Shown here: positions 7,132 through 11,650 of the stretch, in pieces
How the letters are laid out: every line of letters begins with the position of its first letter
Numbering within the stretch: position 1 is the first letter of the stretch
DNA from: Campylobacteraceae bacterium
Lineage (GTDB): Bacteria; Campylobacterota; Campylobacteria; Campylobacterales; Sulfurovaceae
Assembly (NCBI GenBank): GCA_027002755.1
Contig: JALWZI010000251.1
Span: forward strand, 1 to 11,873
Reading direction: 5' to 3'
Length of the DNA: 11,873 nt
Made by a program: the position numbers and the translations under genes
Notes under the pieces: model-generated
Told to the model about the DNA's origin: nothing
What the model saw: only the letters and a program-made list of their open reading frames with translations
Databases searched by the model: none

Positions 7132-8592
7132 CTAGAAACGAAGATGCCCCTCATAATAGGCCTTTGTCACAGGGACCATGAGCACTGTACCGGGCTTGAG
7201 CTCCAGGTGCTGCAATTGATTGGCGACGATGAGATCCAGCGGCGTAGCATGATACTGCCGGGCGACCTTTTTGAGCGTGTCGCCGGGCCGAACGATGTGG
7301 GCGATGAGCTTGGCGTAGTGTTTGCGGCGGTAGATCTGCTCCAGGGTCGGGGGGGTGTAGTAGGCCCGGTAGTAGGGCAACCGGTCGGCGGGGATGAAGA
7401 TCTGGGTCATCCCGATCTCCTCGCCGATATGCCCTCCCGCCAGATGGGGGTTGAGCCTGGCCAGACGCCCTACGTTCATCCGCAGCATCTCCGCGATCTT
7501 CTCCAGCGTCGTTCCGCCGTAGATATTGACCAGCACTTCGGTGTCGGGGAGGATCTCTTTGCTGATCTTGCGATCTTCGCGTTTGGGAGAGCTCTTGATC
7601 TTCTCACCCATCATCGAGAGCAGCAGGATCTTTCGCAGGTAGTTGCGGGTCTCTTTGGGGAGGTAGGCTCTGCGCTCGTCCATGAGGGTGGCAAAGTCGT
7701 CGGTTCCCGCCGCTTTGATCGCCTGCTGCAGCCTCCCCTCCCCGCAGTTGTAGGCCATCATCACCAGATACCATTTGCCGAACATCCGGTAGAGGGTCTG
7801 GATGTACTGCATCGCCGCTTTGGTGGAGGCGATGGGGTCGTAGCGCTCGTCCCGGTTCTTGCCCACCTTCAGATGGAAGCGCCGTGCCGTCGCCGCCATG
7901 AACTGCCAGAGCCCCGCTGCTTCTTTGGAGGATCTGGCCGTCGATTTGAAGCCCGATTCGGTCATGGACATGTAGATGAAGAGATGGCTCAATCCCCCGG
8001 AGCTGAGCAGATCTTTGAAGAGAGGGATGTAGGCCTTGCCCCGGCGGGTGGAGTTTTCGTAAAAGCGGCGGTATTTGGCTTCGTTTTTGACGACGAAGTC
8101 CTGAAACCATGGATCCCGGATATAGGTAGGGGCGATGTCGAACTCCTGCATCACGTAGCTGTAGCTGGGGAAGCGGGTTTCGAGGATGGAGAGGGCGTTC
8201 AGGGTAAGAGGAAGAGCGATAAGGCCCAGAAGGAATCGGCGACGAGAGAGAGGAGTGGGTAGTGGGTAGTGGGTAGTGGGTAGAGCTTTGTGAATGAGGA
8301 GTGAGGAGTGAGGAGTGAGGAACCGAAGTTTGGAAACTAGTAACGAGTAACTAGTAACTAGAAACTGAAACAGTCTACGTAGCGTGGAATTGCTATCCCG
8401 CGAATAAATGGAGGATTGAGAATTGAGAATTGAGAATTTCGGTAGGCGTTGCTTGGCAACGCTTCTATTAATCAATGACCAATGACCAATGACCAATGAC
8501 CGCGCCGCAGGCGCCCCCACTGCCGACTGCCGACTGCCGACTTCACTCAAACGACAAACGACAAACGACAAACGACGAAACCCCAATCTCAA
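7132..8592 (-). CDS. mltD: MltD-type membrane-bound lytic transglycosylase with two LysM domains; start uncertain
   Basis: The conserved protein runs from about 8250 to 7132. In maximal-frame numbering it has a hydrophobic export segment (116-136, SRRRFLLGLIALPLTLNAL), an SLT family-1 domain (about 195-335; catalytic Glu212 in MTESGFKS, then AAGLWQFM and AYNCGEG), and two LysM motifs (about 350-400 and 430-475; HIVRPGDTLKKVA). It cleaves peptidoglycan glycan strands in the periplasm. The frame stays open upstream through 340 bp of heptamer repeats and hairpins to a TTG at 8592 that overlaps the tatD TGA; a second TTG at 8586 has GGAG seven bases upstream. No ATG, GTG or TTG lies in frame between 8475 and 8154. 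Either about 112 repeat-encoded residues are translated, a rare ATT or CTG codon initiates, or the gene has lost its start. No lipobox Cys is present. Confidence 0.85.
   Translation of the reverse strand: MRLGFRRLSFVVCRLSEVGSRQSAVGAPAARSLVIGHWSLINRSVAKQRLPKFSILNSQSSIYSRDSNSTLRRLFQFLVTSYSLLVSKLRFLTPHSSLLIHKALPTTHYPLPTPLSRRRFLLGLIALPLTLNALSILETRFPSYSYVMQEFDIAPTYIRDPWFQDFVVKNEAKYRRFYENSTRRGKAYIPLFKDLLSSGGLSHLFIYMSMTESGFKSTARSSKEAAGLWQFMAATARRFHLKVGKNRDERYDPIASTKAAMQYIQTLYRMFGKWYLVMMAYNCGEGRLQQAIKAAGTDDFATLMDERRAYLPKETRNYLRKILLLSMMGEKIKSSPKREDRKISKEILPDTEVLVNIYGGTTLEKIAEMLRMNVGRLARLNPHLAGGHIGEEIGMTQIFIPADRLPYYRAYYTPPTLEQIYRRKHYAKLIAHIVRPGDTLKKVARQYHATPLDLIVANQLQHLELKPGTVLMVPVTKAYYEGHLRF
8251..8373. 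repeat. Heptamer arrays: GGTAGTG x3, AGGAGTG x3-4, AGTAACT series
   Basis: On the plus strand GGTAGTG repeats exactly three times from 8258, bounded by one-base variants. After a short break AGGAGTG repeats three times from 8297, followed by the variant AGGAACC. From 8332 come GGAAACT, AGTAACG, AGTAACT twice and AGAAACT. All units are 7 bp and share a purine-G-N-A-purine-pyrimidine pattern. The arrays lie inside the open frame upstream of the conserved part of mltD, where they encode no conserved sequence. Confidence 0.92.
8372..8405 (-). repeat. Dispersed hairpin repeat, copy 1 (CGxGGGATAGCAATxCCACG type)
   Basis: Read on the minus strand this 34-bp segment matches 11489-11521 with two substitutions and one 1-bp indel. 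The core is an imperfect inverted repeat with an AGCA loop; the other copy forms a perfect 8-bp stem. It directly follows the AGTAACT heptamers and precedes the ATTGAGA array. Near-identity over the whole unit in two distant, unrelated contexts marks it as a mobile or spreading palindromic element. Confidence 0.8.
8415..8438. repeat. Heptamer array ATTGAGA x3
   Basis: ATTGAGA occurs three times in perfect tandem (8415-8435) followed by ATT of a fourth unit. Same unit length as the neighbouring arrays but a different sequence. Confidence 0.9.
8444..8464. repeat. Hairpin GCGTTGC-TTG-GCAACGC between heptamer arrays
   Basis: A perfect 7-bp inverted repeat (8446-8452 with 8456-8462) with a 3-base loop; the stem extends by a G-T and an A-T pair on the outside. 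No T-run follows on either strand, so an intrinsic terminator is unlikely. It resembles a small palindromic repeat unit. Confidence 0.65.
8474..8501. repeat. Heptamer array AATGACC x4
   Basis: Four perfect tandem copies of AATGACC. The reverse complement (GGTCATT) is the same kind of word seen in cyanobacterial STRR heptamers, as I recall them. It differs by one base from AGTGACC-type words in the 633-709 tract. Confidence 0.95.
8502..8514. repeat. GC hairpin GCGCC-GCA-GGCGC
   Basis: A perfect 5-bp all-GC stem with a GCA loop, placed exactly between the AATGACC and ACTGCCG arrays. It is short, so chance is possible, but its position as a separator matches the hairpins at 8372-8405 and 8444-8464. 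Confidence 0.5.
8519..8542. repeat. Heptamer array ACTGCCG x3
   Basis: Three perfect tandem units (8519-8539) plus ACT of a fourth. Confidence 0.93.
8549..8576. repeat. Heptamer array AAACGAC x4
   Basis: Four perfect tandem copies of AAACGAC ending 12 bp before the tatD stop codon. Confidence 0.95.
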
Positions 8593-9359
8593 ACTCCAAA
8601 AAGCCGTCGGGTGTTTTCCCGGCAGATGGCGGTGAGCTCTTCGTAGGAGATTCCGGAGAGTTCGGCCATCTTTTGGGCGACGAGGGTGCAGTAGGCGGGT
8701 TCGTTGCGCTGGCCCCGGTGAGGATGGGGGGTCAGGTAGGGACCGTCAGTCTCGATGAGGAGCCGGTCTCGGGGGATTTGGGGATAGACCTCCACCAGCT
8801 TGCGGGCGTTTTTGAAGGTGATGACGCCGCCGATGCCGTAGTAGAAGTTGCGCTCGGCCAATTGGAGAAGCTGGTGATCGGCGTTGTAGCAGTGCAGCAC
8901 CCCGCCCCGCTCTCCGGCATGTTCTTCCAGCAGCGCCTGACAGTCCCGGCTCGCTTCGCGGATGTGGACGATGAGGGGTTTGTCGTGCTCCCCGGCCAGG
9001 GCGATCTGATCGACGAAGATCTCTTTCTGGATCCGCTTCTCCTCGGCGATCGCCTCTTCGCCTTCGGGGAGGCGGTAGTAGTCCAGCCCGCACTCCCCTA
9101 CTCCCACACACTTTTCGTGCCCGATATAGCGCTCCAGCAGCCCCCGGTCGTAGCGCCGCGCATCGTAGGGATGCACCCCCACGGCAAAAAAGATGTCGTC
9201 GTGACTCTCCGCCAGCTCCACAGCCCTGGGCAGCGTATCGGGATCGGCTCCGGGGATGATCCAGCGATTCACCCCCGCCGCCCGGGAGCGCGCCAGCACC
9301 TCCTCCAGATCTTCGGCATAACGGGGATCGTCCAGATGAACATGGGTATCGACGATCAT
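8589..9359 (-). CDS. tatD: TatD-family metal-dependent hydrolase (DNase)
   Basis: A 256-residue TIM-barrel metallohydrolase of normal TatD length. Metal ligands are visible: H6 and H8 in DTHVHLDD, Glu89 in GECGLDYY, H132 in VHIREA, H156 in LHCYNA and Asp205 in ETDGPYLTPH. TatD enzymes are cytoplasmic metal-dependent nucleases with 3'-5' exonuclease activity reported, linked to DNA repair or turnover; the exact substrate here is not determinable. The ATG at 9357-9359 has AAGGA eight bases upstream and a TATAAT box 29-34 bp upstream, so this is the first gene of the minus-strand operon. Its TGA overlaps the first possible TTG of the mltD frame. From memory the same gene heads the C. jejuni block (Cj0644). 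Confidence 0.95.
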   Translation of the reverse strand: MIVDTHVHLDDPRYAEDLEEVLARSRAAGVNRWIIPGADPDTLPRAVELAESHDDIFFAVGVHPYDARRYDRGLLERYIGHEKCVGVGECGLDYYRLPEGEEAIAEEKRIQKEIFVDQIALAGEHDKPLIVHIREASRDCQALLEEHAGERGGVLHCYNADHQLLQLAERNFYYGIGGVITFKNARKLVEVYPQIPRDRLLIETDGPYLTPHPHRGQRNEPAYCTLVAQKMAELSGISYEELTAICRENTRRLFGV

Positions 9360-9387
9360 GGGATTGTGTCCTTGGTTTTTGAGGGAT

Positions 9388-9393
9388 ATTATA
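9388..9393 (-). promoter_or_regulatory. -10 box (TATAAT) of the tatD-to-mrdA operon
   Basis: A perfect TATAAT on the minus strand, within the A/T-rich stretch GATATAATATCCC. It would place the transcription start about 20-25 bp before the tatD ATG. No convincing -35 is seen, which is common in Campylobacterota. Confidence 0.55.
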
Positions 9394-9440
9394 TCGAAGA
9401 GGGGCGTTTACGTGGAGGGTTGGCGCACCAGACTCGTTAT

Positions 9441-9468
9441 ACTCGTTCCCACTGTCCCCGGTGCGAAT
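9441..9468 (-). repeat. Palindromic repeat family, copy A (degenerate)
   Basis: Read on the minus strand: TTCGCAC, an 8-base loop, then GTGGGAA and CGAG. Six of seven stem positions pair. It aligns with the copies at 9531-9558 and 10499-10525, sharing the CATTC lead-in (with 9531), the GGxGAC-like loop and the GGAACGA tail. Confidence 0.6.
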
Positions 9469-9530
9469 GCATAATTTTGATAGAAGAAAATAAGAATCTT
9501 GTTTATGTGAAGTAACGCGATGCTGTAAAC

Positions 9531-9558
9531 ATTCCTACAGAGACCGTAGGAACGAAAG
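9531..9558 (+). repeat. Palindromic repeat family, copy B (perfect stem)
   Basis: TTCCTAC (9532-9538), loop AGAGACC (9539-9545), GTAGGAA (9546-9552), tail CGAAAG. A perfect 7-bp stem and 7-base loop. It lies in the 265-bp gap between tatD and the beta-barrel gene. Apart from copies A and B, the tatD promoter and a CCAACTT/CCAACTC heptamer doublet near 9611-9624, I see nothing else in that gap. Confidence 0.75.
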
Positions 9559-9624
9559 AGATACTGAGTTGGACGATTATACTCCAAAGCAATTATAAAT
9601 TTTGAATATCCAACTTCCAACTCA

Positions 9625-10332
9625 TCAGAAATGATAGCTGAGTCCAACTTGGATTACATTTTCGTGCAGTTTGACTTTTTCATAGGTTGCGAAATAGGTT
9701 CCGCCAACCCATTCATCATGAAGGAGATCAGCTTGATGATAGTGGTTATAGCGATATTGTAACCTGACATGCAGATTTTTTGAAAGCTTCATTTCCAGTC
9801 CTGCACCCAGCGTCCATCCATGAAGAGTCTTTTTATCTTCTGCCGCCCAAGCACTATCATTGACAGTATTCGGCCAGGAACCTGCAATTCGTTGCCATGT
9901 CAATCCACCCAATATGTAAGGAAAATAAGTTTGATCCAGTACCTTTCCGACACGGGCCAGCACGGCAGCTTCCCACTTATATTTGATTTTATAATTGTAA
10001 CTGGGGTCCAAAGTGGGAATCTCATCATCTGCTGAAATCCAGTTGAACTCTCCTTCTATTCCAACCAGCCAGTTTTTGGAAAGTTCCCAATTGTACCCTC
10101 CATATAGACCTCCTAGCCCTCCGTTAGGTTTTAAGCGAAAACGATCGCTATAGCCGTAATTTGAGCTCACATCAACATTATCTCTCCCCCGAATCCATCC
10201 TGCTTGAGCTCCGATATAAAATCCGCCCCAACTATCCGCAGGTGCGAGAGTGACCGGAGCGATATCTCCACCCCCCATTCCAAGACCGCTCAATCCAATA
10301 GTCAAAATCCCAACTATCACACTTTTTTTCAT
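9625..10332 (-). CDS. Outer-membrane beta-barrel protein (OmpA/Omp25-like porin-family fold)
   Basis: A 235-residue protein with a signal peptide (MKKSVIVGILTIGLSGLGMG), alternating amphipathic strands rich in Gly and aromatic residues (GGFYIGAQAGWI, LYGGYNWEL, LRVQYRYNHY-like LRLQYRYNHYHQ) and a terminal YHF ending in Phe, the Bam-recognition signature of outer-membrane barrels. Size and the GGFYIGAQAG opening fit the 8-stranded 'outer membrane protein beta-barrel' family. No specific function can be assigned. The start has AAAGGAG six bases upstream and a well-spaced promoter (10360-10388). The gene is clearly richer in A+T than the tatD-mrdA operon and uses more A/T-ending codons, which could mean later acquisition or simply surface-gene composition. 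Confidence 0.87.
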   Translation of the reverse strand: MKKSVIVGILTIGLSGLGMGGGDIAPVTLAPADSWGGFYIGAQAGWIRGRDNVDVSSNYGYSDRFRLKPNGGLGGLYGGYNWELSKNWLVGIEGEFNWISADDEIPTLDPSYNYKIKYKWEAAVLARVGKVLDQTYFPYILGGLTWQRIAGSWPNTVNDSAWAAEDKKTLHGWTLGAGLEMKLSKNLHVRLQYRYNHYHQADLLHDEWVGGTYFATYEKVKLHENVIQVGLSYHF

Positions 10333-10359
10333 CGACCACTCCTTTTTTTCTCTTTAACT

Positions 10360-10388
10360 ATTTTACCACTATGAAAACTAATAGTAAA
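10360..10388 (-). promoter_or_regulatory. Sigma-70-type promoter for the beta-barrel gene
   Basis: On the minus strand TTTACT (10383-10388) and TAAAAT (10360-10365) are 17 bp apart, close to the -35/-10 consensus and spacing. The predicted leader is about 20 bases, AT-rich, and contains the AAAGGAG ribosome-binding site. Confidence 0.6.
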
Positions 10389-10498
10389 CTGGATAAAGGT
10401 AAAATTTTCAACATCGTTCCCTCCACCCTCGATAGAAATGCATATTCCGGATAAAATAAGATACCAAACTTTTATGAACTCATTGCAAACTTTATATA

Positions 10499-10525
10499 TC
10501 CCCACGGAGACTGTGGAGACGAAAG
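10499..10525 (+). repeat. Palindromic repeat family, copy C, in the leader of the GNAT gene
   Basis: Aligns without gaps to copy B over 27 bp with seven differences. Two stem pairs change together (T-A to C-G, twice), one pair is broken (C-A), and the GAGAC loop core and ACGAAAG tail are kept. It ends 16 bp before the ATG at 10542, so it is probably in the transcript leader. Confidence 0.75.
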
Positions 10526-10541
10526 AAAAACAAGGAATTCC

Positions 10542-11024
10542 ATGACCATAAGAGAAGCTACTCACGAGGACTTTGAAGAAATTTGGCCGATTTTCCATGA
10601 AATAGTCAGAGCCGGAGAGACCTACGCCTATCCTAGAGATACAGACAAAAATGAAGCCAGAAAAATCTGGATGGAGAGCCCGAGAAAGACCTTTGTCCTG
10701 ACAGAGAACGAAACCATCCTGGGAACCTACTACATCAAGACCAACCACCCCGGGCCGGGTTCCCATGTCTGCAACTGCGGCTATATGGTCGCTTCCGCCG
10801 CCAGAGGCAGAGGCCTGGCCGCCGCCATGTGCCTGCACTCCCAGCAAATCGCCAAAGAACTCGGCTACAAAGCTATGCAGTTCAACTTCGTCGCCTCAAC
10901 CAACGAAACCGCCGTTCACCTCTGGCAGAAACTCGGCTTCGAGATCGTGGGGCGCCTGCCCGGAGCCTTCAATCATCCTACCAGAGGGTATGTGGATGCT
11001 CTGGTGATGTATAAGTGGATCTGA
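10542..11024 (+). CDS. GNAT-family N-acetyltransferase
   Basis: A complete 160-residue GNAT protein. It opens with the usual first strand (MTIREATHEDFEEIWPIF), has the acetyl-CoA loop RGRGLA (88-93) preceded by GYMVASAA, and closes with NETAVHLWQKLGFEIVGRLPGAF, the conserved final helix and strand. AAGGA lies five bases before the ATG. The acceptor substrate cannot be read from the sequence; similar proteins include L-amino-acid and phosphinothricin-type acetyltransferases. The hotdog gene begins 47 bp after its stop on the same strand, and the pair is probably one transcript. A palindromic repeat sits in the leader. Codon use is intermediate between the GC-rich operon and the AT-rich barrel gene. 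Confidence 0.92.
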   Translation: MTIREATHEDFEEIWPIFHEIVRAGETYAYPRDTDKNEARKIWMESPRKTFVLTENETILGTYYIKTNHPGPGSHVCNCGYMVASAARGRGLAAAMCLHSQQIAKELGYKAMQFNFVASTNETAVHLWQKLGFEIVGRLPGAFNHPTRGYVDALVMYKWI

Positions 11025-11071
11025 AACCCAAACTCGTCCACTATCGGTGGGAATAGCTAAGGAACAGAAAA

Positions 11072-11479
11072 TTGAAAGCAACAGATATCCCGTTCGTCAG
11101 ACACATAGGAATAGAAGAACAAAACGGTGAACTGTCACTGGATTTCAAAAACGATGTATTGAACCACATAGAAACGATCCATGCAAGCGCCCAGTTCGCC
11201 TTGGCGGAGACACAAAGCGGTATGCACCTCCAAAACCTCTTCCCGGATCTTGAAGGCAAAGTCCTGCCTGTCTTGAGAGACGCTCAGATCAAATACAGAA
11301 AACCGGCCCAAGAGAAAATCATCGCCTTCGCATCGACAGATGCAGAGGATGTTGCCAAATTCAGATCCCAATTTGAAAAAAGAGGCAGAGCCTCAATTCA
11401 GATCAACGTCGAAGTGAAAGATATAAACGGTGTTTTGACATGTCAGGCTACGTTTACCTGGTTCGTTCAGGCGCTATAG
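11072..11479 (+). CDS. Hotdog-fold thioesterase-like protein (DUF4442 / YiiD C-terminal type)
   Basis: A 135-residue single hotdog domain. His37 and Glu46 sit in the long central helix (HASAQFALAETQSG), as expected for the PaaI/DUF4442 group, and DAQIKYRKPAQEK (70-82) resembles the strand I recall from E. coli YiiD (DAHIRYSKPISGK). Such domains usually hydrolyse acyl-CoA or acyl-ACP thioesters; the substrate is unknown here. The start is a TTG with AAGGA about eight bases upstream and no better in-frame codon before the conserved region. It follows the GNAT gene by 47 bp. A hairpin repeat begins 10 bp after its stop. Confidence 0.83.
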   Translation: MKATDIPFVRHIGIEEQNGELSLDFKNDVLNHIETIHASAQFALAETQSGMHLQNLFPDLEGKVLPVLRDAQIKYRKPAQEKIIAFASTDAEDVAKFRSQFEKRGRASIQINVEVKDINGVLTCQATFTWFVQAL

Positions 11480-11488
11480 AGTACCCAG

Positions 11489-11521
11489 ATTCGTGGGATA
11501 GCAATCCCACGCTACGTGACT
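11489..11521 (+). repeat. Dispersed hairpin repeat, copy 2, perfect 8-bp stem
   Basis: CGTGGGAT (11492-11499), loop AGCA, ATCCCACG (11504-11511), followed by CTACGT. It matches 8372-8405 (minus strand) apart from two substitutions and one indel. It lies 10 bp after the hotdog gene and could weakly terminate transcription, but no U-run follows, so a repeat element is the better reading. Confidence 0.8.
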
Positions 11522-11541
11522 TTAACGAGATATATCTTTCG

Positions 11542-11559
11542 CCGGGAATGAATTCCCGG
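11542..11559. repeat. Hairpin CCGGGAAT-GA-ATTCCCGG between convergent genes
   Basis: A perfect 8-bp inverted repeat with a 2-base centre (realistically a 7-bp stem with a TGAA loop). It lies between the convergent hotdog and polymerase genes, so it may act as a bidirectional terminator or be another palindromic repeat; no strong T-run is seen on either side. Confidence 0.6.
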
Positions 11560-11573
11560 TTCCAAAAATTTCT

Positions 11574-11650
11574 CTCTCCTCACTCCCCATTCCCCGTTAC
11601 TAGTTACTAGTTTATAGTTACTCATTACTCGCTGCCGCCAACTCATTCCC
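11574..11650. repeat. Heptamer-phased tract at the 3' end of the polymerase gene
   Basis: On the plus strand, sevens from 11574 read CTCTCCT, CACTCCC, CATTCCC, CGTTACT, AGTTACT, AGTTTAT, AGTTACT, CATTACT, CGCTGCC, GCCAACT, CATTCCC. The complements (AGTAACT, AGTAATG, GGGAATG, GGGAGTG) match the words at 8297-8359. The stop and about the last ten codons of the polymerase fall inside it. Confidence 0.8.

Noticed and set aside
7105..8262. 385-codon open frame on the plus strand
   Set aside because: Antisense to mltD with no recognisable domain; shadow of the conserved transglycosylase.
8251..8576. CRISPR array
   Set aside because: Repeat units are 7 bp in direct tandem with no spacers, and no cas genes are present.
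8496..9515. 339-codon open frame on the plus strand across the heptamers and tatD
   Set aside because: Antisense to tatD, whose metal ligands are all intact on the other strand; starts inside repeat DNA.
9408..9647. 79-codon minus-strand open frame upstream of tatD
   Set aside because: Runs through two palindromic repeat copies and overlaps the end of the beta-barrel gene; no ribosome-binding site or protein-like pattern.
10329..10847. 172-codon minus-strand open frame
   Set aside because: Overlaps the promoter of the barrel gene and is antisense to the GNAT gene, which has clear motifs.
11489..11511. Intrinsic terminator of the hotdog gene
   Set aside because: The stem is good but no U-run follows, and a near-identical copy exists inside the mltD upstream region, so a repeat element explains it better.
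11528..11537. Palindrome AGATATATCT as an operator
   Set aside because: Only ten A/T-rich bases in a convergent gap, with no promoter beside it; chance is sufficient.
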